Assembly (NCBI GenBank): GCA_000708835.1
Contig: DF237014.1
Coordinates: 1 to 64,000, forward strand
DNA from: Klebsormidium nitens
Lineage: Eukaryota; Streptophyta; Klebsormidiophyceae; Klebsormidiales; Klebsormidiaceae
Direction of reading: 5' to 3'
DNA: 64,000 nucleotides
Shown here: piece by piece, positions 14,401 to 27,600 of the stretch
Position numbering within the stretch: position 1 is the stretch's first letter
Layout: every line of letters begins with the position of its first letter
Program-made: the position numbers and the translations under genes
The notes under the pieces: model-generated
What the model saw: the letters and a program-made list of their open reading frames with translations, nothing else
What the model was told of the DNA's origin: nothing
Database searches by the model: none

Positions 14401-17400
14401 CAATCCACAACAAGGCCTCTGTTAAATCAAACGAGCCTTTTTGTGGAGATGTTTTCTAGTGCAAGTAAGATTCTTTTGCGAGGAGGAATACAAGTGCAAG
14501 GCTGAAGTTTGCTGACACGCGCATGAGCGCAAGATCTTGACTCCATGAAAGCCAATCTCGCAGCTCTCGCAGAAATTTTCTGAGCAGAGTGGACTTTCCA
14601 AAACCCATGTTCTGCTTAAGTCGCATTGAGATGAGGGGCTGCTGTCCGTACCACAACGCGGGCCCCATGGAAGAAGTCGTAGACACGACGTGGGCCCTCT
14701 TCGCTGAAGAACTCGGCGCCGGAACAGAAGAAGAAGGGGAGGGAGCACTCGTTGGAGAGCGCGCGCATCAGCAGAGTTTTGCCGGTGCCGGGGGGACCGC
14801 TGATTAGGAGGCCCTGCAGTAAGAAATGACAATTTCTAGTTTACCAACGCCCTCAGCCAGATTGAAGCATGGAGCATGGTCTCCGGCATAGCCGGAATCT
14901 GGAGCCTTGAAGCGACGGAAAGAAAGGGCGCGAATTGACCCTACAGCTTGTCACGGCTGTAAACTAATGTCAAGAAACAGAATAAAGTGACCTAACCAAA
15001 CAGTCTATGCAAACAAGGGAAGATTCCTTTTTGACTATCTGTGAGCAAAGGATGCCGCAGTGAGAGGTAGTGAGGGGTAGCACTGTCGGATGGAGAGAGT
15101 GAACGCGCAGCGCATACGGGCCATGGCTGCACGTTTGTCTGTCATAGAAGCCTGAGCTGATTGGACTGGAAGGATTGTAATCGCGCGTCTAACGATTGAT
15201 ACAGAAGGTCTACCTTTGCGTCATAAGACCAAAGACCTGCCTTCTGGAGGAGATATCACGAATGCACGAGCAGCTCTCCAAGACCTTCAAACACTTTGTC
15301 TGCGACCGCAACTTGCTCGGGACCTCAAAACCAGATTGATCGCCCTCGCTTTGAAGGCAGGAAAGGAGCCCATCATCATCAGAGCTGCGGGCTGTCTGCC
15401 ACGTGTCAGCAAGGGACTGACTGACCTTGGGGAGCTTGATGCCCTTTTGCACAAAGTGCGCGTAGTTCTCGTACATCTCGATGAGCTCGTTCAGCACCAG
15501 AAGCGCGCCCTCCATACCTGCAGACGCTCATGACATTGCCTCAGACGTGCCAGATGCCACCATCACAGCTAAACGGCTGGAGAGTTCTATTCCTTCAAAG
15601 TCTACTCATCAGTGTTGTACGACGTGCCCGAGGAGCCGATAATGAAAAGAAGACGAGCATCTGAGGGATGCGCACATTGATCGCCTCCCCTCTCAAAACC
15701 AATGCCAATTTTCCCCCGCTGAAGCCATCAATGCAGAGACACATTCTCTTGCTGTTTCTACAAAGGCTACGAAAAAGCAGAAAACCTTATCCACGTTCCA
15801 AAGCCCACAAACCCTGCAATCCAAACGCTGTGAGTCAGCGAATCAAACTCTTAAAACACAAACACGAAAGCCGCCTGACCTGCAACCTGCTGCAGTGTGA
15901 CGTCCTGGCCGAGGTAGTCTTTGTCGGCCTCCTTCTTGGGATGGTAATTGTAGCCCTCATATAAGTCGTCCCCGCGCTGGAACCGTTTCACCCACGGGTA
16001 CATGGACGCCCACCGCGCCGTCGGCAAATAGTTCCACAACCGCGAGTCCTGCGAGGAGCAGAAGGGAGAAGAACAGGTCAGGACCAGATTCAACTTTGGC
16101 AGAAGGTTTCACACGCGTGGATCCTGTGACGGAATTGGTTGAGAGGGTTAGAACGAGATAAAAGAGGTTAATCTTTGGCAGTTTCCTGCACACAGGCCAG
16201 CGGATCATTCCACAGCCGCGAGTCCTGCAAGGAGCGAAAGGGTCGGAACTAGATGCAAGAGGTCAATCTGCGGCAGATAGTTTCATGCGCGGTTCTTGTG
16301 AGGAGGGGGTGGGGAAAAGAGGGTGAGAATCAGGTGGATATGATTAGTCTTCGGACAGACAGTTCCATAGCCACGTATCCTTGAAGCTCGGGGGGGTGTG
16401 CGGAGGGTCACAAGTCGATGAAGGGATCGATCTTCGGCAGATGGTCTGATGCGCACGAATCTGCAACGAAGGGGGGAAGCGACAGGATATCCACCCCCAA
16501 GAGAACGTTGGAGCATCGTGTATTTGGACGACTAGAGAAGCTTCGAGAGAAAGAGCAACGAGGAGGCGGCGGTGGGAATCAGTGAGAAAAGGCAGGCCCA
16601 ACTATGGACCGGAGAATCAAGCTGGAACCCAAATTTCAACTCACGTACAAAGCTCAGACCGTTCCGACTCACTTTCACTTTGCTGGCCATCCGACCCATG
16701 ACCCAGGTCCGGTTCCGTTGGCCGATTTGGCGGAAATTGAGGCGCGCCTGGCCCGGAGCGGATCCCAGCACTAGGGGCGCCGTTTTGACGCAGCCGTAAA
16801 AGACGAGGATGGCCAGCATGCAGCGCCCGATGAACAGGGCCTTCTTCAGCGTGTTGCTCAGCAGGTCGAAGCTGGAGTAATGCACCGCCAGGTCCTGAAC
16901 AAGAGCAGAAATGTTGAAGCATTGCAACAACCGTCTTCCTGCAATCTCACAGAAATCTGAGCCGTTATCTTTGGATTCCGATTCCGGATAATTCCAACAG
17001 CGAAAGGGAAGAGAGCTCGTCTTTCTGGAGACCCAGCGCTTTTCGGGAGGTCTGGTGATAGCGCATACGTCAACAACAAGCACACAAAAGCACAGGCAGA
17101 GAGACGACACATTGCTGCTTAAGTAGCATTACCGAGACACGACTTGGAAAAAGCTCCGACAGATACACCCTGCACTCCTCCTCCTCAATTTCCTTTCTCA
17201 ACGCTGACAGATTTTCTTCCTCAATTACTCCTGAGACTCGCCTTCTTTTCGCGCACAGAAGAAAGCACGCTCACCGAGTAGGCGTCCAAGAACTGGGGCA
17301 GATACGGGTCCATCGGCAGGTCCACGACGTACTCGTCGGGGAAGCCCTCCTTCATCTTGATGTACGCTTTCGACATATTGTCCATGATCACCACTTTGTC

Positions 17401-20400
17401 CACCTCACCCTCCGCGACCCGCGTCCGGAACCCCACGTACGACATGCGCGGCCGGTACTTGTACCAGTTGGCACGGATTTCTGTAGCGTACTCGTCCACG
17501 TCCTCGATCTGCGGGACACAGTGGATGATAGGTGATGAAAAAGGCACATCAAGTAGCGAAGGGCAGCCGAGCACACAGAGCACAAAAAGAAACGGTGCTA
17601 TCTGCTGAAGGATGGGTGGTGATCGCTTGTGGGTCCCGGATGGGGGTCGTCGTACACAGCAAAGCCTCGCGAAAACCCGAAAAGAGGCAATAAATGATGC
17701 GCAACGCAAGTCTATCTTGACAATCAGAAGAGACAGAGAAGCATTCGGATGGCCAACGGCGCTCGATTAGGCTGCTCGCATGTGCAGACACAAAAGCAGG
17801 CATCTCCGCCCGAATACTAAACGGGCAACCCCGCAATAATTGCAACAAAGTGACCTCAGCAGCTTTAGATAGATTTGCTGCGAGCAGAAGGAGAGAAAGA
17901 GCCTCGGACCGCCCTTGGAGAAGTCGAAGGCTGAACGGCAAAAAGTCAACAAGCATCTCTCGGACGTCTCAAATCGAACCCGTTGTCTGAGCATCAATCC
18001 ACAACTGACCCTGCGTTCCCGTTCCTCTTGGTGCGCTGCCAAATTCTGCTGCGCTTGCCGCTCCATCTCCTCCTGCCGCACGATGATCACGTGCTGGTGC
18101 GCCATGTTGGACAGCACGTCCGTCACACGGTCCCGCGCAAACAGCACGCCCCACCTGGACAGCGGACAGCAACGATACAATCTGAGCTGGAACCTCTAAG
18201 GCTCGGGAAGGTGGTTGGGTGTGGAAATTTGTACTCGCGGTGGAAGCTCGTCCATTTTGAGGAGAAGGGCGTTTGGCTCCTCTCCCAAATCCACTTTTCA
18301 AAGAAGACCTGAAAATCAATTGAAGCGCTTAGATACATCTCAAGGAAGCCGAAAGCGCTTGGAAAAACGGAGTCCCACGCAGACCCCAAAAGCATTCAAA
18401 TTACATAGCGTTAATCTAGGTATTGTAACGAGCTGACAACCCCAACCAAGAGGCTTCTCACCTGCGCATCTTCTCCTGCCAGCCGCCCTCGTTGGCCCGC
18501 CCCTCCCGCAGCCTCTCCACCATCTGCTGTGTTTTGCGCCCCAGCACCCGCAGCTGGTGCCCCATCGCCTCGATATCTGCCACCGCTTTCTCCCTCAGAA
18601 TTACTGCCGCCGCATGCGACGCTTCCGCTTCTCTAGTTCTCTGCTCAACCGTTTCTTCCAGTGCCTCCCGCGCTAACCGCACCAGCTCCGCGTGCTCCCC
18701 GCGCGCCTCCTCTAATCGAACCGTCTCTGAAGCGCGAAACGCCGCGATCTCCGCTTGGACGTCTGCTTCCGATTGGCCACTGCTCTCAGCCTGCGATTGC
18801 AAATGTGTGGTTGACGTTAACTATTTACCCTGGAAAACGTCGTGCCAGCAGTCAGGTGAAGAAAGCAGATCAACACTGACAAGGATGTCCTCTCTCAAAT
18901 CGGCCATCATCCGGTCTATCTGAGTCACTTAGAATCAGGTAGAATCAGGAACCCGGTTCTTTTCAAGTAAGGCCCGAAGGATACCTTGCTGACCATCTTC
19001 CTACTTAGCAAGGCTTCGAACATCCCCTTCATTCCAGAAGCTTATGCAGCTAGCCCTTAATCAGGCTCCTGCTTGGAAAAGCTTCATCCAGTTTGAGACA
19101 GGAGCTGATGCAGCCAGCCCCTAACCAGTCAAACACATGCATCCGCCCCTCTGGCAAGTTTGCCCCCTCCAGAAACATGCGGAAACCATTCTGAATCGCA
19201 TCGGCCGGACCAACACCTCACCTCCGAGGCTTCCCTCCGTCTCGCCTCCAACTCTCGCACCCTGTCCGCGGTTTCTCGCCTGACCTCCTCCATCTGCTCG
19301 TCTCGTCGCTTCGCCAGCTGTCCAAACACCCCCTGCGGATCCTCCTGCCCCTGCAAGTCCTCCATTCTCGCCAGCAGCGCATTCGCATTGCTCTGCGCCC
19401 ATTCAATCTGGTCCTTGGCAGCTGCCGACAGGGCCTCCATATTGAGCACCAACTCCCAGCCCTTGCGCCGGGCCAGCCGCACGGCCGCCTCCTCGGGGGA
19501 GTTCCAAATGACGGTCTGCGGAGGCAGCAAAGAACGAGGCATTGTCTCAGGTGATCTTTCTACACTTGTTTTGTTGAAATGAAGACCGATTTTGGTATTG
19601 GTCGAGAAGGGTTCACACGCCTTTCCAAGCAACCTCCGCAAGAAGAAGTACACCCTCGACGACTGATGCACGGGAGTTCCAGTCGACGGTTTGGGTTAAG
19701 CGAAAGAGGTAAAGAAGAGCTCGATGCTCAGGGAAGGCCGCCTCTTTCTTCAATATGGCGCTGTCATATTTGTGTGGTTGGTGACGGTTGCTTTCAGGAA
19801 TCTCAAGCCGCGAAGAAGCAGATGTAGTCCATAACATCATCCTTATTCAGAAGACAAACACAAAACATTGCGTCCCAGGTTACAATTGCCAAGACTTTGA
19901 GGACAAGAACCATCTGAATGACAGACAGGACCGACCGACTCATTCACCAGACTCCACAAAGGAGCCGTCTTCACAGCAACCGCGAGGGCGGAAGCCCACC
20001 TCTTCCAGGTCTGGATGCCGCAATATGACCGTCTTCCCCGCCCGGTACAGCTGTACATTCGTCCGCCCCTGAAGCGTCACGGCCTTGCCCTCCTTAAGAA
20101 TCACCCGCAACTCTTCCGAGTCTTCCCGAAACCCGGGCACTTTGTCGGTTGCCTCTTCAACCAGCAACCTCTGCAGCTCCTTGGTTCGCTCCACGAGGGC
20201 CTCGGACAGCGGGACTGCGCCATCGACAAACTCCCGCTGCAATAGAGGGTCCAGCCAATGCCTCGCCGCCCGACAATGATAAAATTCAGGTTTCAGTGGG
20301 TTCGAAAGCAGGGCTCTCCACAGAGTTCCTCCTTTATGTCCCTGGTGCTTTTGTGCGATGAACCACAAGATCCTCCGCTTCTGCCTCAATATTCCCCGAG

Positions 20401-23400
20401 TGTTGTAGGCAAATCTGAAACATTCAACCACCTTCCGAATCGTAACAAGTAATTGCCAACTGAGGCCTAGGATCCCACCACGTCCTTCTTAGCAACTTCC
20501 AAACCTCACCTTTTCGACAGGCCCCAGCGCCACATTATTCAGTACTTCGTCCACGTACTCGTCTGTGATGTCCCGAATACCAATGTCCTCTGCTGACGTC
20601 AGCGCCCTCTCCTGCTCTGACAAGCTCTCCTGCAGCTCCTGTGCACCGCGCCGCTGCTCCTCCAGAAACCGGTCCGCCTCGTCCCCTTCCATGTAGCCAG
20701 TCATGACCTGCTCCAAACTGCCGTCTGGCAACACCTGGTACCGCTGGGCCTGCAGAGGGAACCAGGAGATTGTCGTTTGCTGACGGTGGCTCTTCAGGAT
20801 GCCATAGCCGCGGGAAGCGAAGCACAGGATGAAGGGCAAGCCCCAAAGGTCTTCGATAAAATCTGTTGATTGATCGACTGACCAGCTCTCAAATCACAGG
20901 CCATCATCGAGCCTAAGTTTTCTAGGACCTTTTGAAAGAGACTTGGGTCCGCATTGAGCACGCTGACTGGGGGCAAGATTTTGAAGCCGAGTCGTCTTAG
21001 GGCTTAGCTGATGAAGAGGAACACACGCACCCTGGCAAGATGGACTCAGAGATGCACAACATATTGACTGCACAAGTTGTAAAGCCTGCGAGTGCTAAGC
21101 AGGTTGCAGGGCATGTACTGCCAAGACAGAGAGGCAGAGGATGGCTGACCTCATAGCCCTGTGGGTACACCCGCTTCCACTCCTCCCGCTTGAGTTCCTT
21201 GAAGTTCAGGTTGGTCGGCTCTGGCAAAATGCTCTCCATGAAAAAGCCCTGCGCCTGCTGCAACTGTGTGGGGTCGGGGGGCCGGGGCGCGCGCACCTTT
21301 CTATACGCAAAGCTGCACCAGAAGAGAACATCGAATCAAATTGGAGAACCCGGGCAAAACCGTTTGTCTGTATGCAAAAGCTGCGGTGTCGAGAGGGAAG
21401 CTGCGGTGTCGAAGTCTGACAATGTGCGATTGCCTGAGGGCTACGCTAGGGGACAGTACAGCATGATTCAGAGATGGAAGAGGCTGGGAAAATTCTTGTG
21501 AACAGGTAAGCTACGAGATTGAGGAGCAAGACGACGGAGTGCTTGACAGTGAACACCCTGAGTGTCGATGAAGACCCGTGAGGATGCATTATGTATTTTC
21601 CTTGAAGCAAAACCATCAAATTTGTTGCCTTACACTGATCCCGTAATGGCCAGCCCCAGCAGAAGCAGGGCCCCGGCCGCCACTCTAAAGTTCCAGTAAC
21701 GCGGGTACTGCCAGAGGCCCCCTTTCAGCCACAGCCGCAGGTCCTCCACGTAATCGTGCACCTCGTCCTTTACATCCGTCACTGTCTCTACCGTCCCCTT
21801 TTGGACAGCCGCTGCTGTCTCGCGGGCCTGGAAAGAAAGGATATTGACTTCAATCTAACGTGCAGCTGAGGTCAGATGACCCTTGACGACCCCTCAGCAC
21901 CATCCGGCCTACAACTTGACCATGTTTTGCGGGGCCCCGGATCCTAGTTGGCCCGTTCACATCCAATGGGTCTTTGGTGGTGGCCAATTGGTAAGCAACA
22001 CAACTACAGACCTGACTGGAACAGCAAGAACCACCATCACATCGATAAAGTGAGACACCCACCTCCGAAACATAAGCCCTTTCTTGTCTTCCGACAAACC
22101 GATCAGAACATCCCACTTGATTGCAACGCTCACCTCCTCTATCACCGGGTGCGCTGCTTGCTTGGCCTTTTCCCGCAGGTCAATCAGGGCCCTGTTCAGC
22201 TGCTCTTCGTCCCCCATGGTGTCAAACGCGTCGCTCGCCCTCTGCGGAAGCTCCTTCACCAGGGCCTCCACAATCCCCTTCAAGTCCTGTACCTTCTCCC
22301 TATCCAAACCAAAGTGCTCTGCCGTATCCTGTGTTGCCTCAGCGGCCCCCTGAGCTGCCCGGCGCCCTTCCTGGAACCCCACTATGATTGCCTCGGTGGC
22401 CCTCCGCTCAAAGCTCTCCCTCGTCTTCTCTTCAAGTACTCTCAGGTTCGGTATGAGATTCTCCGACCACCGGCTGAGGCTCACAACCCGCTCTCGAACG
22501 CTTTGCCGCGTCTGCGCAATGCTGTCCCTGAGCCGCTTCTGCGCCTCGGCTCGTATTTGCTCTGGATTAAGGTTGATCTTTTCAATGTCGGCAGACTCTG
22601 CCTCTTCCATGGCCTTCCGCCGGGCCTCCTCTAGGGCCTCCTTCTCTGCCTTCTCTAAATCCTGGAGCATCTTCGCTTGGGCCTGAAATCAGAGGTGGTG
22701 GTTGGACAATCAAACAGCTGGTGCGAGTAGTTAAAATAGTAGGACTAAAGACTGGTACAGCTTAGGTGGCGCCAGCTGAGGTGCTACTTAAGGGCCGACA
22801 GGAAAAAGGTAAAGAGATTTGGGCCATACTGCAGAAATTGACTTCCCGATGGTGCATCCACTCGGAAGAGCCCTGTGGTAAATGCGGTGCTTTTTTGAAA
22901 CGTCGGCGCTTGGCCACAAGTGCGACTGAGAATGCTTTTCATCAAAACACACACAAAGGATAATGAGACCAAGTAATCGCATGCAGCTGGAATAGTGACG
23001 AAACACGGAACTTGCACCACTTTAACATCAACCACGAAATCCTTCCATATTTAGCAGAACAGCGAAGCGACCTCATTGACAGCCCTCGCCTGTTGCGGCT
23101 TGTTTTCCTTCATGACCATTACCAGACAAGTGCTCAGCTGTCACACTCAATTCTCAGTGATGAATCTTAAGAAAGGTGTTTCTCGTGAAGTAGCTCACGG
23201 AGCTCAAAACTCAGCATTGACACGGAGAATGAAAAGCAATTCCCAGCTTTAGAGCAAGTCTGATTGGTCACCCTTCCATCTTTCCAATTATGCATGTAGT
23301 GCGCAGATTGTAAGAGCGCCGTACCTGGCGCCTGGCCTCCCTCTGCCTCTCCAGCTTTGCAAACTCGTCCTCCTGCTCTTTCTTCTCCCAATCGAATTTG

Positions 23401-24101
23401 AAATCCTCTGGCACGGAGAACCCCTCGCCACCGTCCTCTGGCGGTGGTGGGGCACCGTCATTTTCATCATTTCCAGCAGCACGTGCCACCCAAGAAACAT
23501 TCCTGCCCGGGCCAGTGCGCCTACAGCGACCAGCTTCGGGGAAGTTCGCGAAAGGCACTCCGCGCAAAATTTTGCCTCCCCTTGTCCTGTCCGCAGCATG
23601 GCAACAGCCAGCATCAAAAAGCCCTTGGCTCCGACAGGCGCTCCTGTTAGAGCATTGTGACAAAGAGCTTCCAAATGAGGAGGCCCTATCTACAGAGCTG
23701 CCACCGCCTTCAAACGATGCGAACGAGCTTTGGTTTAGAACTGCTTTTGCTTCTGCCGACCTGTGGGGAGGCCAGTTGCGAGTTGCATGAGCGCCACTAT
23801 GATGATCAGCTTGCCTCTTTCTTCTGCCAGACACTGATGCTGCTATCCCAGCACTTTGCGACCACTCATCTATTCCAATTGCACCGCTTCCCTTTTGACC
23901 CGAAAAAGTGTAAACCTCCAGCAAAGGCTTTAGTGACTTGCAATTGCTAAAGCCACTGCCGCTGGTGGTAGCATAGTAGGAGGTGGAAGGCAAGACTGGC
24001 AGAGAGCAATGGGCGCGACAAGGAAGGTCTCGCCTTCTGACAGAACTAACGGCCGCATGATTTGCCAGCGCCGCAGAAAAGACGTGCAATGCTGTAGCCA
24101 T
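8465..24101 (-). CDS. FTSHI5: FtsHi5-like inactive FtsH AAA-ATPase (chloroplast import motor type)
   Basis: Twenty-four exons, N to C: 24101-23325, 22682-22134, 21827-21634, 21312-21150, 20749-20510, 20236-19958, 19515-19222, 18790-18462, 18154-18010, 17508-17275, 16894-16649, 16048-15880, 15517-15426, 14813-14652, 14149-14028, 13688-13511, 12867-12682, 12182-12057, 11697-11595, 11156-10972, 10408-10166, 9825-9718, 9193-9119, 8680-8465; about 1,804 residues. A transit-peptide-like N-terminus leads into long charged coiled coils (to ~990), with membrane segments near 488-507 and 1085-1105. The AAA module has Walker A GPPGTGKT (~1243), Walker B VIFIDEID (~1296) and an SRH with [10 protein letters not shown] and RRPGYTDR. 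No HEXXH zinc-protease site exists downstream, so it should be an ATPase without protease activity. Family knowledge: FtsHi proteins with FtsH12 and Ycf2 form the plastid import motor. The paralogue call (FtsHi5 rather than FtsHi4) rests on length. Junctions 6/7 and 11/12 have alternative donors. Confidence 0.85.
9446..9690. repeat. Two-copy imperfect tandem repeat (~160-bp period) in an FtsHi intron
   Basis: About 9446-9520 and 9605-9690 align over roughly 75 bases, sharing CTCTGCAGACTTTG-like and GGACACCGG-like stretches. Both copies lie in the intron between the 9718-9825 and 9119-9193 exons. Confidence 0.6.
10498..10560 (-). repeat. Decayed intronic copy of an FtsHi exon start and its 3' splice site
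   Basis: This segment closely matches 10371-10438, the start of the 10408-10166 exon with its acceptor. On the minus strand both read a pyrimidine tract, then TGCAG, then CAAGCG. The copy has an in-frame TAG, so it would not make a useful exon. It is a potential cryptic acceptor about 130 bases upstream of the real one. Confidence 0.7.
16019..16473 (-). repeat. Six-copy ~80-bp tandem array of an exon-edge/acceptor unit
   Basis: Units start near 16021, 16098, 16176, 16270, 16351 and 16432. Each carries a GGCAGA-like core, a TTCCACA/TTCATGC-like stretch and a GAGTCCTGCGAGG-like segment, which on the minus strand is a pyrimidine-rich acceptor followed by exon-like sequence. The 16021 unit is the functional 5' edge of the 16048-15880 exon. 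The other five are intronic and diverged. Confidence 0.7.
19036..19130. repeat. Two-copy ~30-bp repeat in an FtsHi intron
   Basis: Segments near 19038 and 19100 share about 24 of 29 positions (AAGCTTATGCAGCTAGCCC-like against GAGCTGATGCAGCCAGCCC-like). They lie between the exons at 18462-18790 and 19222-19515. Confidence 0.5.
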
Positions 24102-24623
24102 GGCTGCTGCCACTCAAGCACCACCCTACATCAGGCTTTCCATCTCAACCATAAAGAACACTGGCTGACTACAACTTCAGTTGCGCATCCCCTGTTCAAT
24201 GCACCATTGATGAAGCCGAGCGATGAGGAAGACGCAGCTCGTTTGCATGCTTCGAGTTTCCTATCTTTTGAAATAACCTTTTGGGACAAAATCGATGTGG
24301 GAAGCGCCCGTATAGATGCGAAAGTCAGGCTCATTTGCAGACCCAAAAGTTTAGGGTAGATTCGGTTCTCGAGACTAATAAAGAATCTTCCAACGCTTTT
24401 GTTATTCGGGGCTGTCTCGACTTATACCAGCTGTGATTTGCAGCTTATATGTCTTACTCTGAGTGGATAAACCCAGATGGCAGATACCCCTTGCTACAGC
24501 CTGCAGCTCAGGTGCAGAACGGCCCTGTGCCTCTGTTGACCCTGGGCCCTTGCCAAATCCAGTCGAGGGCGATGTGAACAGGTCTGTGGGGCTTCAGTAT
24601 TGTGTAACAGATGGTTCTCTGAG
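24102..24623. promoter_or_regulatory. Divergent intergenic region between the FtsHi and glycosyltransferase genes
   Basis: The two start codons face away from each other across 522 bases, so this stretch must hold both 5' UTRs and probably both promoters. I cannot identify a TATA box or other element with confidence. Co-regulation is possible but not shown. Confidence 0.5.
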
Positions 24624-27600
24624 ATGACAGGCCATTGGGGAGGCCCCCGACACCATGGGGCCACGACCAGGCTGCTGGAGAAAGCTTGGGTCCCTCTCGG
24701 CGCCATGTTTGTGTTGTGCATCCTCGCAATGTATGTGTCGCTGCCTGGTCTTCCTGCACTTTCTCCAGCCGAATTCTGGTCTGGCGACAGGTCTGCTGTC
24801 TTGTCGCTTGATGGTAGAGCCGGGGAAGTCGGCACGGAGAGAGCTGGGGATGAAAGCTTTGGGTTCACCGGCACAGGGTCTCATGGCGCGAATGAAGCTG
24901 AATTGGCTGGGGCATCAGGCCACCACTCCATGCTGGACAAGTTGCGCAGCGGACGCAAGCTGCATATCCGGAATGCTTCTGTGGTGGATATGGGGGCAAG
25001 ATCTCAACTGGCAGAGGAGTCTAGTCAAAGCAGGCCACCTCAAAAGGCCACTAATCAAGGCACCGGCATTCGTAAGGAGGTGCCAAACTTGGAATCTTTG
25101 AGCTTGACATTCAGCACCAACCTGCTCTCAGCTCTTAGTCCGGATTACTTGGCCAAGATGCACAGTAGCTACTCTGCAGCCAACGGCAGCAGGCTTCTCA
25201 TCATGAACGCTCAGCACGGGCTTGGGAACAGGCTGAGAGCTCTTGGCTCAGGTCAAGCAGTTGCGGCCGCTTCAGGGCGCCACTTCCGCCTGGTCTGGAT
25301 ACCGGATGTGCACTGCGGGGCACGCTTTCAGGATCTCTTTGATTGCCCTGACCTGGATGTGTGGGACGAGCTCGATGAGAGGGAGGTGAATGAGTCCAAC
25401 TTTGACAAGTACAACTACATGGAGAATGAGGAGGGAAGCAGGAAGGACCAGGGGGTGGTTACGAAGTCTGCCAATCACATCTACGTCAAGTCTGCGTATC
25501 GGTTGCGCAGCGACCGGCGTGTCGTTACAGGTGAGACTCACTGGTGTTGAGCAAGGTTGAGTCCGATAACATTGACCTGCATGATTGGGCCCATTGAATT
25601 GATCTTTTGGATAGCATAGCACAATCTTCTTTACAGATCTTGGCTTTTATCATTGTTGTTACCACTCTGTTTGTGCGCTGCTCTCTCTTGTACTCTTGGC
25701 AGTGGGGGTCTGACTTATGTTGTTCAGGAAGCAGTTGTCATCCCTCTGCCCCCGCTTACGAAGATGGAGGCAAGATCTCGAGGGTCTAACCACCTAAGCC
25801 CTTGTGGTGCTGCAACTAAGTTGTGTGAGGCTACTAACATCTTTCTTCTCACTCTGCAGAGGACTTGCGCAACGCATTGGAGACCCTCCGTCCCAACAAA
25901 GCCGTCATGCGGCACATCACTCAGGTCCAGCAATCTCTGGACAAGATGAGTCTCGGAAGCCTGCGCAAAGCCAGCTTTGGCAGAAACAAACTACAGATTG
26001 CTGAGCAAACGCGGAGCCCGTACATAGGAGTTCACATTCGGAGCAATCAGCCTGACCAGGAGCCAGCATTGAATCTGCCTGAGAATGCTTACACGCCAGA
26101 GGCTTGGGCCACCATAAAGCGGATGAGGAGCTTGACTCGACTGGATCTTTTCGCTGGGGAGATTGAGCGGCTGCTTCGAGCGGTGAGTGACTCGGAGACT
26201 GTCTTGGAACTCACTTTCCTTTCTTTCTTGTCCGTATCTTCCTGTCTGATGTTGAAAGTATGTTCGCTCTCAGAGGTTGCAGACTAAGATGCGGTGTCGT
26301 AGTCACCTATTCTGAATAGAAACTAAAGATAAAGCGAGTTTGTAAACACCCTGCCTTCGTTTGAAGGGAAAGACGAAAAACAATTTTAAGGAAACACGAC
26401 CCTAGAATGGCTTACATCGTTTTGATGTTGCGCACCGCATGCAGCTACTTGTCGGCCTTCATTCCCATTAGAAACATCCTAACAACTTAATCAGTTCATT
26501 ATATGAAGGATAAAAGGATTTCGTCCTTTCATCGACGTTCGGTTGTATCATCGTCGGCAGGATCCCACTCTCCGCGTCTTCCTGGCGGCGGACAACTCGG
26601 ACGCCTACACAACGATCCAGAAAGCGATTGGCAGGGACAAGGTGACGTGGCTGGAGAAACATGGGTGCCTGGACCGGCGGCCGCAGTGTCAGCAACTCGC
26701 CCTGGCAGACATGTACATACTCTCCCACAGCAGCCAGATTCTAGGCAGCCTCTGGAGCTCCTTCACGGAGGTACACACTCACACTCTCTTGGATATCGTC
26801 TCTATATGTTCTCCATGTCTTAAGCTTTTCAGGTTCGAAAACACAAAAGTCTTCGGGACCTTCTCATTTAGTTCGCCGCGTTCGATTCCTCATCGTTGTC
26901 GAAGCCTGCCGTCGTTGTTGATCTACTTTCTATGACGTGGGCTTCTCAAAGCGAATGGTTAAAGACGTCTTTTCTGCATTGTGTCGTCTTTTCCGAAACT
27001 AGACACCTGTTTCAACGCAGGCTTAATGGTACGCTTTTCTTAACGAACAACAATGCTCTGTGAATCTTCGATTGAAACTTCCTGATGCGCGCAGGTAGCG
27101 GGTCTGCTGAACAACGTGCCCGTGCGCATTGCCGGCCGTGATTTCTTCCTTCCCTCGCCATCACGGGATGCCCCGGTGTTGTGCAACCCCAGCTCGATGG
27201 ACCACCCTGGCCGCTTTCACGGGACCTCCCTCTTCACAGCGGTGATGGGGAGGCAAGACGCCCTAGCAAAGGTCAGCAGGTCTTCATATCGCGGTTGGCT
27301 GCTTGAGATGCTTCCACCAGCGTTGCTGAAACGACTTTGGAGCCACTTTGCTGTGCATGGCGTTTTCAAGGCCCAGGGCAGCCCGCCATTCTTGCTGATT
27401 CTTCCACTGACGCCAATGCTTGCTCCTCAAGAACCTTGTCTTCTAAGAATGGCTCTTTCGGCCTATTTTGAACTTTTACTTCAGTCATTTCTCACTCCCT
27501 GTTCTCTTTCGCTTCTGTGCAGGTATTGCCGTCGTGGTTGAGAGTGCGGGGAATCGACGAAATTGTCGTCGTCGATTGGGGCTCTGATATTCCGCTGCGG

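Noticed and set aside
21948-22634. 228-codon plus-strand ORF
   Set aside because: It is the complement of a well-supported coiled-coil exon of the FtsHi gene; its Leu/Pro-rich translation is typical of a shadow frame.
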